DNA of 64,000 bases from JAGOFO01 sp964522105 (GCA_964522105.1 CAZFVA010000006.1:1-64000); one strand, 5' to 3'. Positions 51,699 through 61,509 are shown, counted from the first letter of the stretch. A program made the numbers and translations. Notes: generated from the letters alone by a model not told the origin.

Positions 51699-52658
51699 CT
51701 ACAGAAGCATTCCCTGCTCAAGGATTTTCTTGCCGAAGCAGTATTCCCTTACTTTTCGCTTGTTCTTGTACATCAACTGGTCCGCCCGCTGAACCAGCGA
51801 ATCGGGCGTGTCGCCGGTCTTTACAATGGCCGTCCCCACCGAAACTGAAGGCCGGAATTTCACGGTCGAGCCCAGATCAATCTGAAGCTTCCTGACGTTC
51901 ATACGCAGACGCTCGGCAAGCATCTCGATTTCCTGTGTTCCTGTATGCGGAACGACACATACGAATTCGTCGCCGCCCCACCGCCCCACGGTGTCAACTT
52001 TGCGGATAGTTTCCTTCAGTGATCCGGCCACCCTCGCAAGCACCTGGTCACCGACGCCGTGTCCGAAAGTATCATTTATCTGCTTGAAATTATTGATGTC
52101 CGCAAAAATCACTCCCAGCTTCAAATCGTACCGTTCAAATTCGCGGAACCTTGCGTCCAGCACCGATTCAATGCTTCGCCGGTTGCCGACCAGCGTAACC
52201 GGATCTTCCATGGCGAATTTCTTCATCATTACAAGTCGTTCTTCTGTTTCGTGGTATCTCGTAAGGTCACGGAATACCTGAGCAGCCCCGATTATCAGAC
52301 CTTCAGCGTTTTTGATGGGCATTACTTCTGTCATCACAGGGATAATCTGGCCATTGTTGTTTTTCAGAACGATCTCGTACTCGCTGCGGGTTCCTTCATT
52401 CAAGGCGCGATCGAACGGGCAGTAACAATCGCACAATACTGTCCCATAGTCGTCAGTGTGGCACAGCATCTCTTTCCCGCAACGGTAACCGACAGCCTGA
52501 CCGGGCGTATAACCTGTAATTTTTGCTGCACCTTCATTCCAGTATAGAATTTTCTTATTGGAATCAATGACATAGACGCCTTCGCTGAGGTTATCCATGA
52601 TGCCTTTGAACAGCTCCAGGCACCCCAGATTGATGGTTAACCGGGAAATCGCTTCCAT
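51699..52658 (-). CDS. PAS-GGDEF diguanylate cyclase
   Basis: The 319-residue soluble protein has a PAS domain (about 15-135) and a GGDEF domain (about 150-310). The active site is GGDEF at 228-232 and the I-site RKVD at 219-222, so it should be an active, product-inhibited cyclase. The PAS core contains five Cys in a short stretch (Cys60, 66, 76, 78, 80) in a pattern seen in PAS domains of this bacterial group, possibly sensing redox or a metal. ATG 52658 is chosen (GGGA upstream) over GTG 52670. It is convergent with the radical-SAM operon. Confidence 0.88.
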   Translation of the reverse strand: MEAISRLTINLGCLELFKGIMDNLSEGVYVIDSNKKILYWNEGAAKITGYTPGQAVGYRCGKEMLCHTDDYGTVLCDCYCPFDRALNEGTRSEYEIVLKNNNGQIIPVMTEVMPIKNAEGLIIGAAQVFRDLTRYHETEERLVMMKKFAMEDPVTLVGNRRSIESVLDARFREFERYDLKLGVIFADINNFKQINDTFGHGVGDQVLARVAGSLKETIRKVDTVGRWGGDEFVCVVPHTGTQEIEMLAERLRMNVRKLQIDLGSTVKFRPSVSVGTAIVKTGDTPDSLVQRADQLMYKNKRKVREYCFGKKILEQGMLL

Positions 52659-52812
52659 GATGATTCCCACAAAGTTTTACTTCTAGTTTATGGTGGTGGT
52701 TCGGCACAATCCCGTCAATCCGCAGACCTGTTCCGCCGCGTCTGGAAGCCTCGGTCACGTGTTGTAACTGTAAAGGTTCTGACTGATTGACCTGGGTTTG
52801 CCACCCTCGTCC

Positions 52813-52846
52813 GTCGGGGGTCGCCACACCATCTGTCGGGGGTCGC
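52813..52846. repeat. Two copies of a 12-bp direct repeat upstream of thrS
   Basis: GTCGGGGGTCGC occurs at 52813-52824 and 52835-52846, 22 bp apart. It lies upstream of the candidate thrS promoter in the 282-bp spacer between the PAS-GGDEF gene and thrS. It may be a binding site or a decayed short repeat. Confidence 0.4.
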
Positions 52847-52860
52847 GCCCCGCATCCGCC

Positions 52861-52889
52861 TTGCCCAAACTACTGTAAAGTGATAGCAT
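52861..52889 (+). promoter_or_regulatory. Candidate sigma70 promoter of thrS
   Basis: TTGCCC (52861-52866), 17 nt, TAGCAT (52884-52889). The leader is about 45 nt with GGAG before ATG 52941. No T-box or other long leader structure fits in this space. Confidence 0.4.
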
Positions 52890-52940
52890 CTTGTGCCGGT
52901 AAATCCGGTCCTTTCCGAACAACGGAATCTGGAGTAAGAA

Positions 52941-54851
52941 ATGGCAAATATGAAGATTAATGTTACTGGCCACGGTGTTGTTGAGGTCCCTGCTGGTTCT
53001 GACTGGGCGGCTGTCGCCCGCGCCACGCAGGGTGCTGATATTGCTGATGTTCTGGCTGTTGAAGCCAATGAAGTCGTGCTTGATCTGACTACGCCTGCGA
53101 CTGACGGCGCAGCAGTGAAGTTTTTGACGTTCGCTGATGATCACGGGCTGGAAATCTTCCGCCACTCAAGCGCGCACGTGCTGGCTCAGGCCGTCTTGAA
53201 GCTGTTTCCCGACGCGAAGCCGACTATCGGGCCGGTCGTCGAGGAAGGTTTTTACTACGACTTTTTCGTAAATAACCCGTTTACCCCTGAAGACCTGGTC
53301 AGGATTGAAGCTGAAATGGCAAATGTCGTTAAAGCCAATCTGCCGGTCCATCGCCTTGAAGTGACGAAAGACGAAGCCCTGAAGATGTTCGCTGACAACA
53401 AGTTCAAGGTCGAAATGATCTCTGAACTGCCTGAAGGCACCATAAGTGTCTATAAACAGGGCGATTTTGCCGACCTCTGCCGTGGACCCCACGTCCCGTC
53501 ATCCGGCTGTATCAAGGCCTATAAGTTGATCAAGTTTGCCGGTTCTTACTGGCGTGGTGATCAGGCCCGCGAGCAGCTTCAGCGAATTTACGGCATCAGC
53601 TTCACGAATCAGGTCGCGCTGGATGATTACCTGCAGAAGCAGGAAGAAGCCCGCGAACGCGACCATCGTAAGATCGGCAACGAGATGGAGCTTTTCAGCT
53701 TCCACGACGAAGGCGCCGGTTTCCCGTTCTGGCATGCGAAGGGCATGGTGCTGAAGAATATCGTAGTCGAATACTGGCGTCAGGTTCACGCAAAGTACGG
53801 TTACGACGAAATCCAGACCCCGCAGATCCTGAACAAGGTTCTGTGGCTGATGTCCGGTCACTACGAAAATTACCGCAATAACATGTACTTCACGAACATT
53901 GACGACGTACCGCACGCCATCAAGCCGATGAACTGCCCCGGCGGTCTGCTGGTTTACAAGTCAAGAATGCATTCTTACAGGGAATTTCCGCTGCGCGTCG
54001 CCGAGCTCGGTCTGGTTCACAGACACGAACTTTCAGGTGTTCTGCACGGGCTGTTCCGTGTTCGCGCGTTCACTCAGGACGATGCGCATATCTTCTGCAC
54101 CCCGTTGCAGTTTGAAGCCGAAGTCGCGAACGTGATTGACCAGGTATTTGAAATCTATGCCACTTTCGGTTTCACCGATGTGCGCATTGAACTTTCGACC
54201 CGTCCGGCGAAGTCAATCGGCTCGGATGAAATGTGGGAAATTGCCGAAGGCGGCCTGCGCAAGGCCCTTGAAATGCGGAATGTTGACTACAAGGTCAACC
54301 CCGGCGATGGCGCGTTCTATGGCCCGAAGATCGACTTCCACGTGCGCGACTCGATGGGTCGTTCATGGCAGTGCGGCACGATTCAGGCCGACTTTTCAAT
54401 GCCCGAGCGCTTCAAGGCGACGTACGAAGCCGAAGACGGCACCCGCAAGGTTCCGCTGATGCTTCACCGCGCCATTCTTGGGTCGCTTGAACGCTTCATC
54501 GGCATCCTGATTGAACATTACGCCGGCAAGTTCCCGATGTGGCTGAACCCGGTTCAGGTCAAGGTGCTGCCGGTCGCCGACAAGTTCAATGAATACGCGA
54601 TCAGCGTCGTTGACAGGCTGAAGGCCGCCGGTGTTCGCGCCGAAGCCGACCTGCGGTCCGAAAGGCTTGGCAAGAAGATCCGTGATGCCCAGCTTTCACG
54701 CGTCAATTATCAGGTCGTCGTTGGTGGCAACGAAGTCGAATCCGGCACCGTCAGCCCCAGGACAAGGAAGAATGAAAACCTTGAAGCTATGACGGTCGAA
54801 GATTTCACGGCCAGACTGGTCGCCGAAATCGCTTCAAAATGCAGTGAATAG
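52941..54851 (+). CDS. thrS: Threonyl-tRNA synthetase
   Basis: The 636-residue enzyme attaches threonine to tRNA-Thr. In order it has a TGS domain (1-63), the editing/SAD domain with HSSAHVLAQ (His75, His79) and GFYYDF, the class II catalytic core with Zn ligands in MNCPGG and the two later His positions (RHELSG; QDDAHIF) and motif 3 in MLHRAILGSLERFIG, and the C-terminal anticodon-binding domain. Everything is full length. The usual downstream infC-rpmI-rplT genes are absent; a methyltransferase gene follows 64 bp later. Confidence 0.98.
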   Translation: MANMKINVTGHGVVEVPAGSDWAAVARATQGADIADVLAVEANEVVLDLTTPATDGAAVKFLTFADDHGLEIFRHSSAHVLAQAVLKLFPDAKPTIGPVVEEGFYYDFFVNNPFTPEDLVRIEAEMANVVKANLPVHRLEVTKDEALKMFADNKFKVEMISELPEGTISVYKQGDFADLCRGPHVPSSGCIKAYKLIKFAGSYWRGDQAREQLQRIYGISFTNQVALDDYLQKQEEARERDHRKIGNEMELFSFHDEGAGFPFWHAKGMVLKNIVVEYWRQVHAKYGYDEIQTPQILNKVLWLMSGHYENYRNNMYFTNIDDVPHAIKPMNCPGGLLVYKSRMHSYREFPLRVAELGLVHRHELSGVLHGLFRVRAFTQDDAHIFCTPLQFEAEVANVIDQVFEIYATFGFTDVRIELSTRPAKSIGSDEMWEIAEGGLRKALEMRNVDYKVNPGDGAFYGPKIDFHVRDSMGRSWQCGTIQADFSMPERFKATYEAEDGTRKVPLMLHRAILGSLERFIGILIEHYAGKFPMWLNPVQVKVLPVADKFNEYAISVVDRLKAAGVRAEADLRSERLGKKIRDAQLSRVNYQVVVGGNEVESGTVSPRTRKNENLEAMTVEDFTARLVAEIASKCSE

Positions 54852-54915
54852 TGCCCCGCTGTCCGGCCATATTCCGGCCGACTTATGACAAAATTGTGAT
54901 TACGAGGACATTCAG

Positions 54916-55797
54916 ATGGTAAGAACCCGTCGTTCTATTGATGAAGAGGCCAGGGTCAGGCTGGTTTCCGGGCCTGGAACTGATGCGTTTCTAAGCGACC
55001 GGCCAATCGCCGGTCAGATGGAAGGCGAACTGCTTGACGAGCTGTTTACGTGGGGCACGGAAGTCGCCAGACGTGCGCTGGTCGTCGGGCTTGAAGACCG
55101 TGGCTACATCGCGCTGGAACTGGCCCGTCGCGGCATTTTCGTCACGGTTGTCGAGCCGGATGAATCGCTGCATGAGCCTGTGAAGGCGGCGGCCGAAGCC
55201 GAACACTTCATGATTCGCATGAATTTCTACGCTTCCGACTATATGAAGCGCGAATTTGCGTCGTCAGGGTTTGACCTGGCGGTCTTTTATTCAGTACTTT
55301 CGCGGTATAACGAGCCTCTGGTCGTCCTGAAAAAGGCCGCCCGCGAGTTGCGTGCCGGTGGCCGCGTGTTCGCACGTATCCGTGTCAGGCCCCCGATGGA
55401 CGGCGTCAACAAGCTGGTCGCGCCGGTTATCAAGATGATCGACAAGGTTCCCGGTGCAGCCGGAGTCCGCCAGAAGGTCGCCGATGCATTCGAGCGTCTT
55501 CCCGTTGCCGTATCTGTCATGGCGCTGCCTGAATCGGCCGAACTGCTTGAAGATATTGCCGGGGTGTTCAAGATTGAACGTCACGTACAGCGTCACCTGA
55601 TCGCCCCGGTCGTCGGCTGGGTCGGCGTCCAGACGAAAATTCCGGAATTCGCCCGCAACGTGGTCAAGCGCTGCCTTCCGGCTTTTGTGAAGGCTGACAA
55701 GATGGTCGTCAAGGCTGCCGGTGGCAGGCCGATTGCCAATCATCTGTACATATTCGGGCTGAAGGAACTGGGACTTGGTCACACGTTCAGAGTGTGA
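54916..55797 (+). CDS. SAM-dependent methyltransferase-like protein of unknown function
   Basis: The 293-residue soluble protein has a class I methyltransferase-like fold: ARRALVVGLEDRGYIALELA (a degenerate motif I with GLEDRG instead of GxGxG), VTVVEPDESL with the acidic residue, FDLAVFYSVLSRY and LRAGGRVFARI. The Gly-poor motif I leaves SAM binding uncertain. GAGGA precedes ATG 54916. It lies between thrS and the FHA-sigma54 gene on the same strand with small gaps and could share their transcript. Confidence 0.65.
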   Translation: MVRTRRSIDEEARVRLVSGPGTDAFLSDRPIAGQMEGELLDELFTWGTEVARRALVVGLEDRGYIALELARRGIFVTVVEPDESLHEPVKAAAEAEHFMIRMNFYASDYMKREFASSGFDLAVFYSVLSRYNEPLVVLKKAARELRAGGRVFARIRVRPPMDGVNKLVAPVIKMIDKVPGAAGVRQKVADAFERLPVAVSVMALPESAELLEDIAGVFKIERHVQRHLIAPVVGWVGVQTKIPEFARNVVKRCLPAFVKADKMVVKAAGGRPIANHLYIFGLKELGLGHTFRV

Positions 55798-55833
55798 TGT
55801 ACGGTGTGTCAGATACGTCAGAGGGGGGCGTTG

Positions 55834-57198
55834 ATGGACCAGCAGACAGACATTACGGTCAGAAGTCGCGTAACAGCGGTTTCCGGTATTTGTCTGCGGT
55901 GTCAGGGCCTGCCCGAATTCTATATTGACGCAGATACAGTTTCTGTCGGCGCGGCCGCTGATAACGACCTGGTAATCGACGATCCCGGCGTCAGTCGCAA
56001 GCATTTCGCCATCTTGCGGCAGGCTGACGGCTGGCTTCTGCGCGACCTTGATTCAACAAACGGTACCACAGTTAACCGCACAAAGGTCCGGGAAGTCTGG
56101 CTTAAGAGCGGCATGGAAATCTGCATTGGCCGCTCCACGCTTGTGTTTGAAGCTCTAAGCGACATCGTTGCAGCCGGGCCGTCGTCAAGCGCCAGTTTTG
56201 GCGGTGCTGTCGGCGTCAGTCGTGCGATGCGCGAGATATTCGGGCTGCTGGAACGCGTTTCGGCCACCGACGCGACAATCCTGATTGAAGGTGAAACCGG
56301 CTGTGGCAAGGAAGTCTTTGCCCGCGGGATTCATCAGGCAAGCAGGCGCGCCCGTGGCCCGTTCGTAGTCTTTGATTGCGGCGCGACCCCGAAGGAACTG
56401 GTCGAAAGTGTGCTGTTCGGTCACGAAAAGGGCGCTTTTACCGGTGCCGTAACGGCCAGCGAAGGTCTTTTTCAGCAGGCCGACGGCGGGACGTTGTTTC
56501 TGGACGAACTTGGCGAACTTCCTGTCGAATTGCAGCCTAAACTGCTGCGAATTCTGGAATGTCGTGAAGTCCGGCGTGTCGGCGGCAGCAAGTCGTCCCG
56601 CGTCGATGTCAGGCTGGTCGCGGCGACCAACCGCTGCCTGGAAGCTGATGTCGCCAGTGGTCGTTTCAGGTCCGACCTGTTTTTCAGGCTGGCCGTCATC
56701 CGCATCAATCTGCCGCCGCTTCGTGACAGGATTGAAGACATACCGCCCCTTTGCGATCTGTTTTTTCTGCGTCAGGAAAAATTCGGCCGAACTGGCTTGC
56801 CGGTGGTTTCGGCTATTTCGGATGACGCGATGGCTGTTCTGAAGAAATGGACGTGGCCCGGCAACGTCCGCGAGTTGTTTAATGCGCTTGAAAGGGCGCT
56901 GTCGCTTTGTCCCGGCGACGTAATCGAGGTCCAGGACCTGCCGCCGTACATTCTGGATGCCATTTTCCCGGCAGGTCACAGGGCGCAGACAGACGAAACG
57001 ACTCCGTTGAATCGTTCATTCCTGACGTTCAGCCGTGCCAAGGAAGACTGCGTGGCGCGTTTCGAGCGGGACTACCTGAAATCATTGATGGAAAAGAGTG
57101 AGTGGAATCTGACCGTGGCATCCAGATGTGCTGATCTGGACCGCAAACATCTAAGAAACCTTTTGAAGAAGCACGGGCTGTATCAGTTAAAAGACTGA
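55834..57198 (+). CDS. FHA-domain sigma54-dependent transcription activator
   Basis: The 454-residue regulator has an FHA domain (about 36-106; VSVGAAADNDLVID, SRKHF, DLDSTNGT) that binds phosphothreonine, a sigma54-interaction AAA+ domain with Walker A GETGCGKE (153-160) and the intact GAFTGA loop (200-205) that contacts sigma54, and a C-terminal Fis-type helix-turn-helix (about 415-454). FHA in place of a receiver domain points to control by Ser/Thr kinases, a layout common in myxobacteria. ATG 55834 follows a G-rich Shine-Dalgarno (AGGGGGG); earlier in-frame starts lack one. Targets are unknown. Confidence 0.93.
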   Translation: MDQQTDITVRSRVTAVSGICLRCQGLPEFYIDADTVSVGAAADNDLVIDDPGVSRKHFAILRQADGWLLRDLDSTNGTTVNRTKVREVWLKSGMEICIGRSTLVFEALSDIVAAGPSSSASFGGAVGVSRAMREIFGLLERVSATDATILIEGETGCGKEVFARGIHQASRRARGPFVVFDCGATPKELVESVLFGHEKGAFTGAVTASEGLFQQADGGTLFLDELGELPVELQPKLLRILECREVRRVGGSKSSRVDVRLVAATNRCLEADVASGRFRSDLFFRLAVIRINLPPLRDRIEDIPPLCDLFFLRQEKFGRTGLPVVSAISDDAMAVLKKWTWPGNVRELFNALERALSLCPGDVIEVQDLPPYILDAIFPAGHRAQTDETTPLNRSFLTFSRAKEDCVARFERDYLKSLMEKSEWNLTVASRCADLDRKHLRNLLKKHGLYQLKD

Positions 57199-57217
57199 CG
57201 GTTCTGCAGGGAAAAAC

Positions 57218-58207
57218 ATGGCAGCCAAGAAACGTCCTTCAGGTATTAAACCCCGTACAGGTATGAACAGCGCTGAAAAGCCTCAGATTCTGGTGACGCA
57301 GGCCGAATTGATTGAAAATTTCGTCGCCGAATGGGGGCGTGTCGCGATTCCGTCGGTCGTGTTCGGCCTGCTGGCCGTGCTGTACTTTGCCGGGGTTATT
57401 GATCGCGTTGGCCTTGGCTATGCAATCGGACTTGTTCTGCTGCTTGCCATGCCTCTGGCGGTCGTCATGGTTGTATGGCGCGGTTACTTTCCGAAATGGG
57501 CCCACATTGCAACGTTGATTTTCACAGTTTTGTATCTGGTCGGTACCGTCTGGCCGTTCACCAACATGGTTTATCCCGGCGTCCCCGAATTTTCACAGAA
57601 TCTGACGAAGGAAGAAGGCACTCTGAAGCTGCCGAACGACATCAAAGGCGGTTATTACTGGGTCGAAGTTTTTGCCAAGTCATTTTCAGATGTTGCCGGC
57701 ATTAGAAATGAACGTGGCCGGTACAAGGTTTTGCTTAACGGCGATGCGATGGAAGGCGAGTTTTCCGATCAGTCGATCGCTGCTGCAGGACAGCAGGTTG
57801 ATGGCACAACGCTTCGGCAGATGAAGGCCATGAAGTTCCCGGCCGGTCCGATGGAGCTGCGCTCGCCCCGGGTTGACAAGGCGATCGGTCCGACCGTGAC
57901 AGTATCGGCATATCGCATGGCTGTGCCGCCCACCGTGTTCTTTGCGTTGCTTGTGCTGGTGCTGGCATGGGCCGTGTTTGCGGATGGCTGGTTTCAAAGT
58001 CAGACGTGGAAGTGGCGGCTTGCCCCGTGGGTCGGCGTTTCGTTGGTATTTCTGGGCGTTTTCTACGCAAGCTGGGAACCGTCAAGGATGCCGGGAACAG
58101 CGATCTGGAGCGGCGTAATCGGCGGTATCGGCGGCTTCCTGGCGGGCTGGATTCTGTCAATGATCGGCCGCTGGATCATAGGCAAGGTTCGGACCAGAAT
58201 TTCATAG
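57218..58207 (+). CDS. Multi-pass membrane protein of unknown function
   Basis: The 329-residue protein has about six predicted membrane helices: three before residue 125 (PSVVFGLLAVLYFAGVI, AIGLVLLLAMPLAVVMVV, IATLIFTVLYLVGTVWPF), a soluble loop of about 110 residues (LKLPNDIKGGYYWVEVFAKSF) and three more after 235. The loop looks like a small beta domain that may face the periplasm. It starts 19 bp after the activator gene, so it is probably cotranscribed. I recognise no family. Confidence 0.6.
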   Translation: MAAKKRPSGIKPRTGMNSAEKPQILVTQAELIENFVAEWGRVAIPSVVFGLLAVLYFAGVIDRVGLGYAIGLVLLLAMPLAVVMVVWRGYFPKWAHIATLIFTVLYLVGTVWPFTNMVYPGVPEFSQNLTKEEGTLKLPNDIKGGYYWVEVFAKSFSDVAGIRNERGRYKVLLNGDAMEGEFSDQSIAAAGQQVDGTTLRQMKAMKFPAGPMELRSPRVDKAIGPTVTVSAYRMAVPPTVFFALLVLVLAWAVFADGWFQSQTWKWRLAPWVGVSLVFLGVFYASWEPSRMPGTAIWSGVIGGIGGFLAGWILSMIGRWIIGKVRTRIS

Positions 58208-58296
58208 CGAAGACTGTCTGCGCGCGCCCCCACTTGTCACGTACGCCATCTTAATGAAAACGCCTCGGTCGTGATACGATTGCGGTCGGAGGTGCC

Positions 58297-59187
58297 ATGA
58301 GAATCGCCCATCTTTCAGACCTGCATATCAATTCCCCGGAAGCTATTAAAACATCACACTTTTTTACGTCGGGGCTTCCAAATCGGCGCGTCTTTGGTGG
58401 TCTGAATTTCCTGCTTCGCCGCAGGTCGATCCACTCGGTTGAAGTTCTGAATGCCGCCGTTGACGCGGTGCTTGCTTCAGGTGCTGACCATTGCATTATC
58501 ACGGGTGACTTGTCCAACCTTGCGATTGATGCCGAGTTTGCCTTTGTCAGGTCGATTCTGGACAGGATTGGTGGTCCCGAGAAGCTTTCGGTCGTTCCCG
58601 GAAATCACGACTACTACACCCCGGAAGCTGTCGCAGTTCGTCGATTTGAACGTCATTTCGGCAGGTTTGCAGGGGCTGGTCGGGAAGGTATGTATCCGGC
58701 GCACAAGGATTTTCCCGGCGTCAGGGTGATTCTTGCGCGGACTGCGATGATGCCGCCCCCCGGTTTCGCCTGGGGCGCCCTTGGCGAGGCTCAGATTGAC
58801 TCGATTGCCAGGCTGGCTGATGAAGCCGCCGCGCAGGACATGTTCGTCGTTCTGGCTCAGCACCATCATCTGCATATCAGGGCCCACCGCATCGACGAAT
58901 TTACCGGCCACTTCAACGACCGCGTGGCCGAATTGGAAATGCTTGCGAAGTCCAGGATTGGACTGGTGATTCACGGCCATGACCACCTTCATCAGGACTG
59001 GTCAATCGATTCGCACGCGCGTTCCGGTCGCACGCGGATTATCTGTTGTGGTTCATCTACATATCTTGATCAGGCTCATGACCGGCTTGGCCGAATGACC
59101 GTGTTCGACATCAACGACGGCAATCTTGCGGTGGAAAAATGGAAGTATCAGCCGGATCAGGAACAGTTCGTCCTGTCCGTGGAGTAG
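58297..59187 (+). CDS. Calcineurin-like metallophosphoesterase
   Basis: The 296-residue protein contains the full metallophosphoesterase motif series: AHLSDLHIN near the N-terminus, ITGDLSN, VVPGNHDYY, LAQHHHLH and IHGHDHLHQD. The extended His-rich segment and the overall form resemble the cAMP-phosphodiesterase/Icc-like group, but the substrate is unknown. A GGAGG ribosome site precedes ATG 58297. Its last 49 bp overlap the start of the CPBP protease gene in another frame. Confidence 0.88.
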   Translation: MRIAHLSDLHINSPEAIKTSHFFTSGLPNRRVFGGLNFLLRRRSIHSVEVLNAAVDAVLASGADHCIITGDLSNLAIDAEFAFVRSILDRIGGPEKLSVVPGNHDYYTPEAVAVRRFERHFGRFAGAGREGMYPAHKDFPGVRVILARTAMMPPPGFAWGALGEAQIDSIARLADEAAAQDMFVVLAQHHHLHIRAHRIDEFTGHFNDRVAELEMLAKSRIGLVIHGHDHLHQDWSIDSHARSGRTRIICCGSSTYLDQAHDRLGRMTVFDINDGNLAVEKWKYQPDQEQFVLSVE

Positions 59188-60071
59188 TAAGGCGCAGGCC
59201 CGCAGGCGCGTCACCCGCCAGAAAACCGGCACGCAGGTCGCCGGGCAGGTCGTCCGGTCGCCCCTCAAGGCGTTCCGTCGGGCCGTCGGGATACTTTCAG
59301 GCCACGCGCTCGCTCGGCGTTTCATTTGTCCTGACGTTGCCAATACTTCTGCTTTACAACATCAGTTTGATAATTCCTTCCAACAATCAGATGAGCTCGG
59401 TTGACCTGCTGTCGCGCTTTGTAAGCAGTCAGTGGGGCCTCTACGGAATGCTTGGCGTCAACACGATTGCCGGCGTCGCGTCGGTCGTCCTTGCCGTCAT
59501 GCTTATCAGAAACGGCACGATCCGCGCATGGTACGGGCTGGCGCTGCTTGCCGAGTCGGCCGTGTGGGCCGCTGTGGTCGGTGGGGTTGGCCATGTGCTG
59601 ATCAGCCAGATTCAGGGCGTCAGTCCCATTCTAAGCATCCTGAAACCGACCGCTGAATACAGTTTGTTGCAGATACTTACAATGTCCGCCGGGGCAGGGT
59701 ACTGGGAAGAACTGTGGTTCCGCCTGGTCGCTGTCGGTGGCCCGTTCTGGATTGCCAAAACGATCGTGAACCGCAGGTCCGGTGGCGCACGCCGTGGCGG
59801 GGCCGGGTCCAGGTCGGGTGCCGGGGGCGGTCTGTTCGCCGGTTCCGGTGGCGCGATCCCTGTCGCTGTCGCAGTCTTCTTCCTGCTGGCCTCGGCCGCC
59901 GGATTTTCACTGCTTCACTATGTAGGCACCACCGCGAATCCCGACCTGATTTCCTTTTCCTTCCGGGCAGTTTCCGGCCTGATCTTTGGTATCCTTTTCC
60001 TTACCCGTGGCTTTTCCGTCGCCGTCTGCGCCCACTTCATGTACGACGTGTTTGCGTTTATGTTCAGTTAG
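59139..60071 (+). CDS. CPBP-family intramembrane metalloprotease
   Basis: The 310-residue membrane protein has an Arg/Ser/Pro-rich N-terminus (1-55) and about seven membrane helices. The CPBP (Rce1-like) motifs are present: EELWFR (Glu190, Glu191, Arg195), FSLLHY (second motif with His) and HFMYDV (third motif). Such proteins cleave substrates within the membrane or act in peptide maturation or immunity. The only good in-frame start is ATG 59139, giving a 49-bp overlap with the phosphoesterase gene; the basic N-terminus is thus partly shaped by that overlap. Confidence 0.85.
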   Translation: MEVSAGSGTVRPVRGVVRRRPAGASPARKPARRSPGRSSGRPSRRSVGPSGYFQATRSLGVSFVLTLPILLLYNISLIIPSNNQMSSVDLLSRFVSSQWGLYGMLGVNTIAGVASVVLAVMLIRNGTIRAWYGLALLAESAVWAAVVGGVGHVLISQIQGVSPILSILKPTAEYSLLQILTMSAGAGYWEELWFRLVAVGGPFWIAKTIVNRRSGGARRGGAGSRSGAGGGLFAGSGGAIPVAVAVFFLLASAAGFSLLHYVGTTANPDLISFSFRAVSGLIFGILFLTRGFSVAVCAHFMYDVFAFMFS

Positions 60072-60151
60072 TCCCGACCCGACCGGCCCTTAGGTCAACT
60101 ACGCGCGTTGATCGGTCCTTTCAGCAATAACCGTAAATTGGGAGGTTCAGA

Positions 60152-61378
60152 TCAGGCTTTCACGCCCCTGCCTTCAATCTGTGCGCGGCTGCGCTGGATT
60201 TCAGCGGCAAGTTCGGCTTCGGTAGGCAGGCATGTGACATATCGGCTGGCGAATATCTGGCGATGGTCGTTCAGGACGGAATAGCGCGCAACGGCGTTGT
60301 TGTGCTGGGTGCACAGGATCAAACCGATAGTCGGGTTGTCGTCACGCCCCGCTACCAGATCGTCAAACATGCGTACGTAGCTGTCCATTTGCCCGACATC
60401 ACCCGCCGTCAACCGCCCCATCTTCAAGTCTATCAGCAGGAAACACTTCAGCATCCAGTTATAAAACACGAGGTCCACGTACAGGTCATCTCCATCAAAC
60501 GACAGCCGCTTCTGCCGCGCCACAAACGCGAAACCTTTGCCCAACTCCAGCAGAAAGTCACGCAGATGCGCGATAATCGCGCCCTCCAGACCGCTTTCAT
60601 GCAGTGCTGCCGGGTCGGGGATGTCCAGAAATTCCAAGACGTACGGGTCCTTCAGGGCGTCGAGGAGAGAACCCGGCAATGCTGAAATAAGCATCCCGTC
60701 AGCATTGTTCCCGCCCCTGGTTGACAGCAGGCGTTCAAAGCTGTGGGCATGAATCTGGCGCTCAAGAACCCGCACGCTCCAGTTACCGGCCACCGATTCA
60801 TCTTCATAATACCGACGTGCCGCCAAATCGGTTACACGCATCAAAGCCCGGTAGTGTGACCACGTCAAATCCCGACTGAATTCGGGCATCAATTGGCTAC
60901 ACAGTGTGTAGCCTTTTTCAGACGAAGCTTCACGTCCCTTTTCTAAATTGGCTGTTCCAGGCATTCGAGGGGCACCGTAAGCCAGATAGAACTGCTTGAA
61001 ATTCTTGATTGCCGCATATGAAAACCCGTTGCCATAAACGCTTGTCATTTTGGAAGACAGGCGCATCATCAGCGCATCTCCATACTCCGCCCGATCCTGA
61101 CCGCGCTGCAGTTCCGTGACGATTTCGCGTCCAATCGACCAGTAAGCGACGACCATGTTGTGGTTTACGGCGCGTACGACATTTCCACGAGCCTGCTCCA
61201 GAATCGACGCCACTCGTCCGAACAATGCGTCGTCCGAAGCTGCAGGAACCTGGATATGCTGCTGGCCATTGGGAAGAGCCTCGCCAGTGGTCGATGTGCC
61301 TGACGCTTCAGGATGAGTGGATCGTGTGGCTGCGGCTGCTGGGGTTCGGGCCGCATCGTTGTGCCGAGTTTTCTTCAT
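60152..61378 (-). CDS. DUF1016/YhcG-type PD-(D/E)xK nuclease-family protein
   Basis: The 408-residue protein has the DUF1016 N-terminal domain (VVAYWSIGREIV, YGDALMMRLSSKM, FSYAAIKNFKQFYLAYG) and a C-terminal nuclease-like domain (LSFDGDDLYVDLVFYN, then CFLLIDLKMGRL) with a D...DLK pattern of PD-(D/E)xK nucleases. Such proteins are scattered, often mobile or in defence islands, and are suspected to act on DNA. An Arg/Ala/Thr-rich linker precedes the conserved part. ATG 61378 is chosen; the frame continues open to a TTG at 61501, but that codon sits in a palindrome. It stands between two housekeeping-type genes and may be acquired. Confidence 0.82.
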   Translation of the reverse strand: MKKTRHNDAARTPAAAATRSTHPEASGTSTTGEALPNGQQHIQVPAASDDALFGRVASILEQARGNVVRAVNHNMVVAYWSIGREIVTELQRGQDRAEYGDALMMRLSSKMTSVYGNGFSYAAIKNFKQFYLAYGAPRMPGTANLEKGREASSEKGYTLCSQLMPEFSRDLTWSHYRALMRVTDLAARRYYEDESVAGNWSVRVLERQIHAHSFERLLSTRGGNNADGMLISALPGSLLDALKDPYVLEFLDIPDPAALHESGLEGAIIAHLRDFLLELGKGFAFVARQKRLSFDGDDLYVDLVFYNWMLKCFLLIDLKMGRLTAGDVGQMDSYVRMFDDLVAGRDDNPTIGLILCTQHNNAVARYSVLNDHRQIFASRYVTCLPTEAELAAEIQRSRAQIEGRGVKA

Positions 61379-61484
61379 AACATCACCATCTGTTAATAAG
61401 ATTACCGAAGCTCTCGGCGACGTTGTCGGGGCGGGATGCTGGTCGTTTCCGGTTGGGTCGGCATTCAAGGAGAGATTTCTGAAT

Positions 61485-61509
61485 AGTTCTCCTTGAGCCA
61501 AGGAGAACT
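61485..61509. promoter_or_regulatory. Perfect 11-bp inverted repeat upstream of the DUF1016 gene
   Basis: AGTTCTCCTTG (61485-61495) and CAAGGAGAACT (61499-61509) form a perfect palindrome with a 3-nt centre. A third related half-site, CAAGGAGA, lies at about 61466-61473. The array is about 110 bp upstream of ATG 61378 and close to the 3' end of the CCA-transferase-like gene, so it could be an operator or a small hairpin. Confidence 0.5.

Noticed and set aside
52671..52940. T-box or other riboswitch before thrS
   Set aside because: The leader after the candidate promoter is only about 45 nt, and no specifier or antiterminator-like structure is seen.
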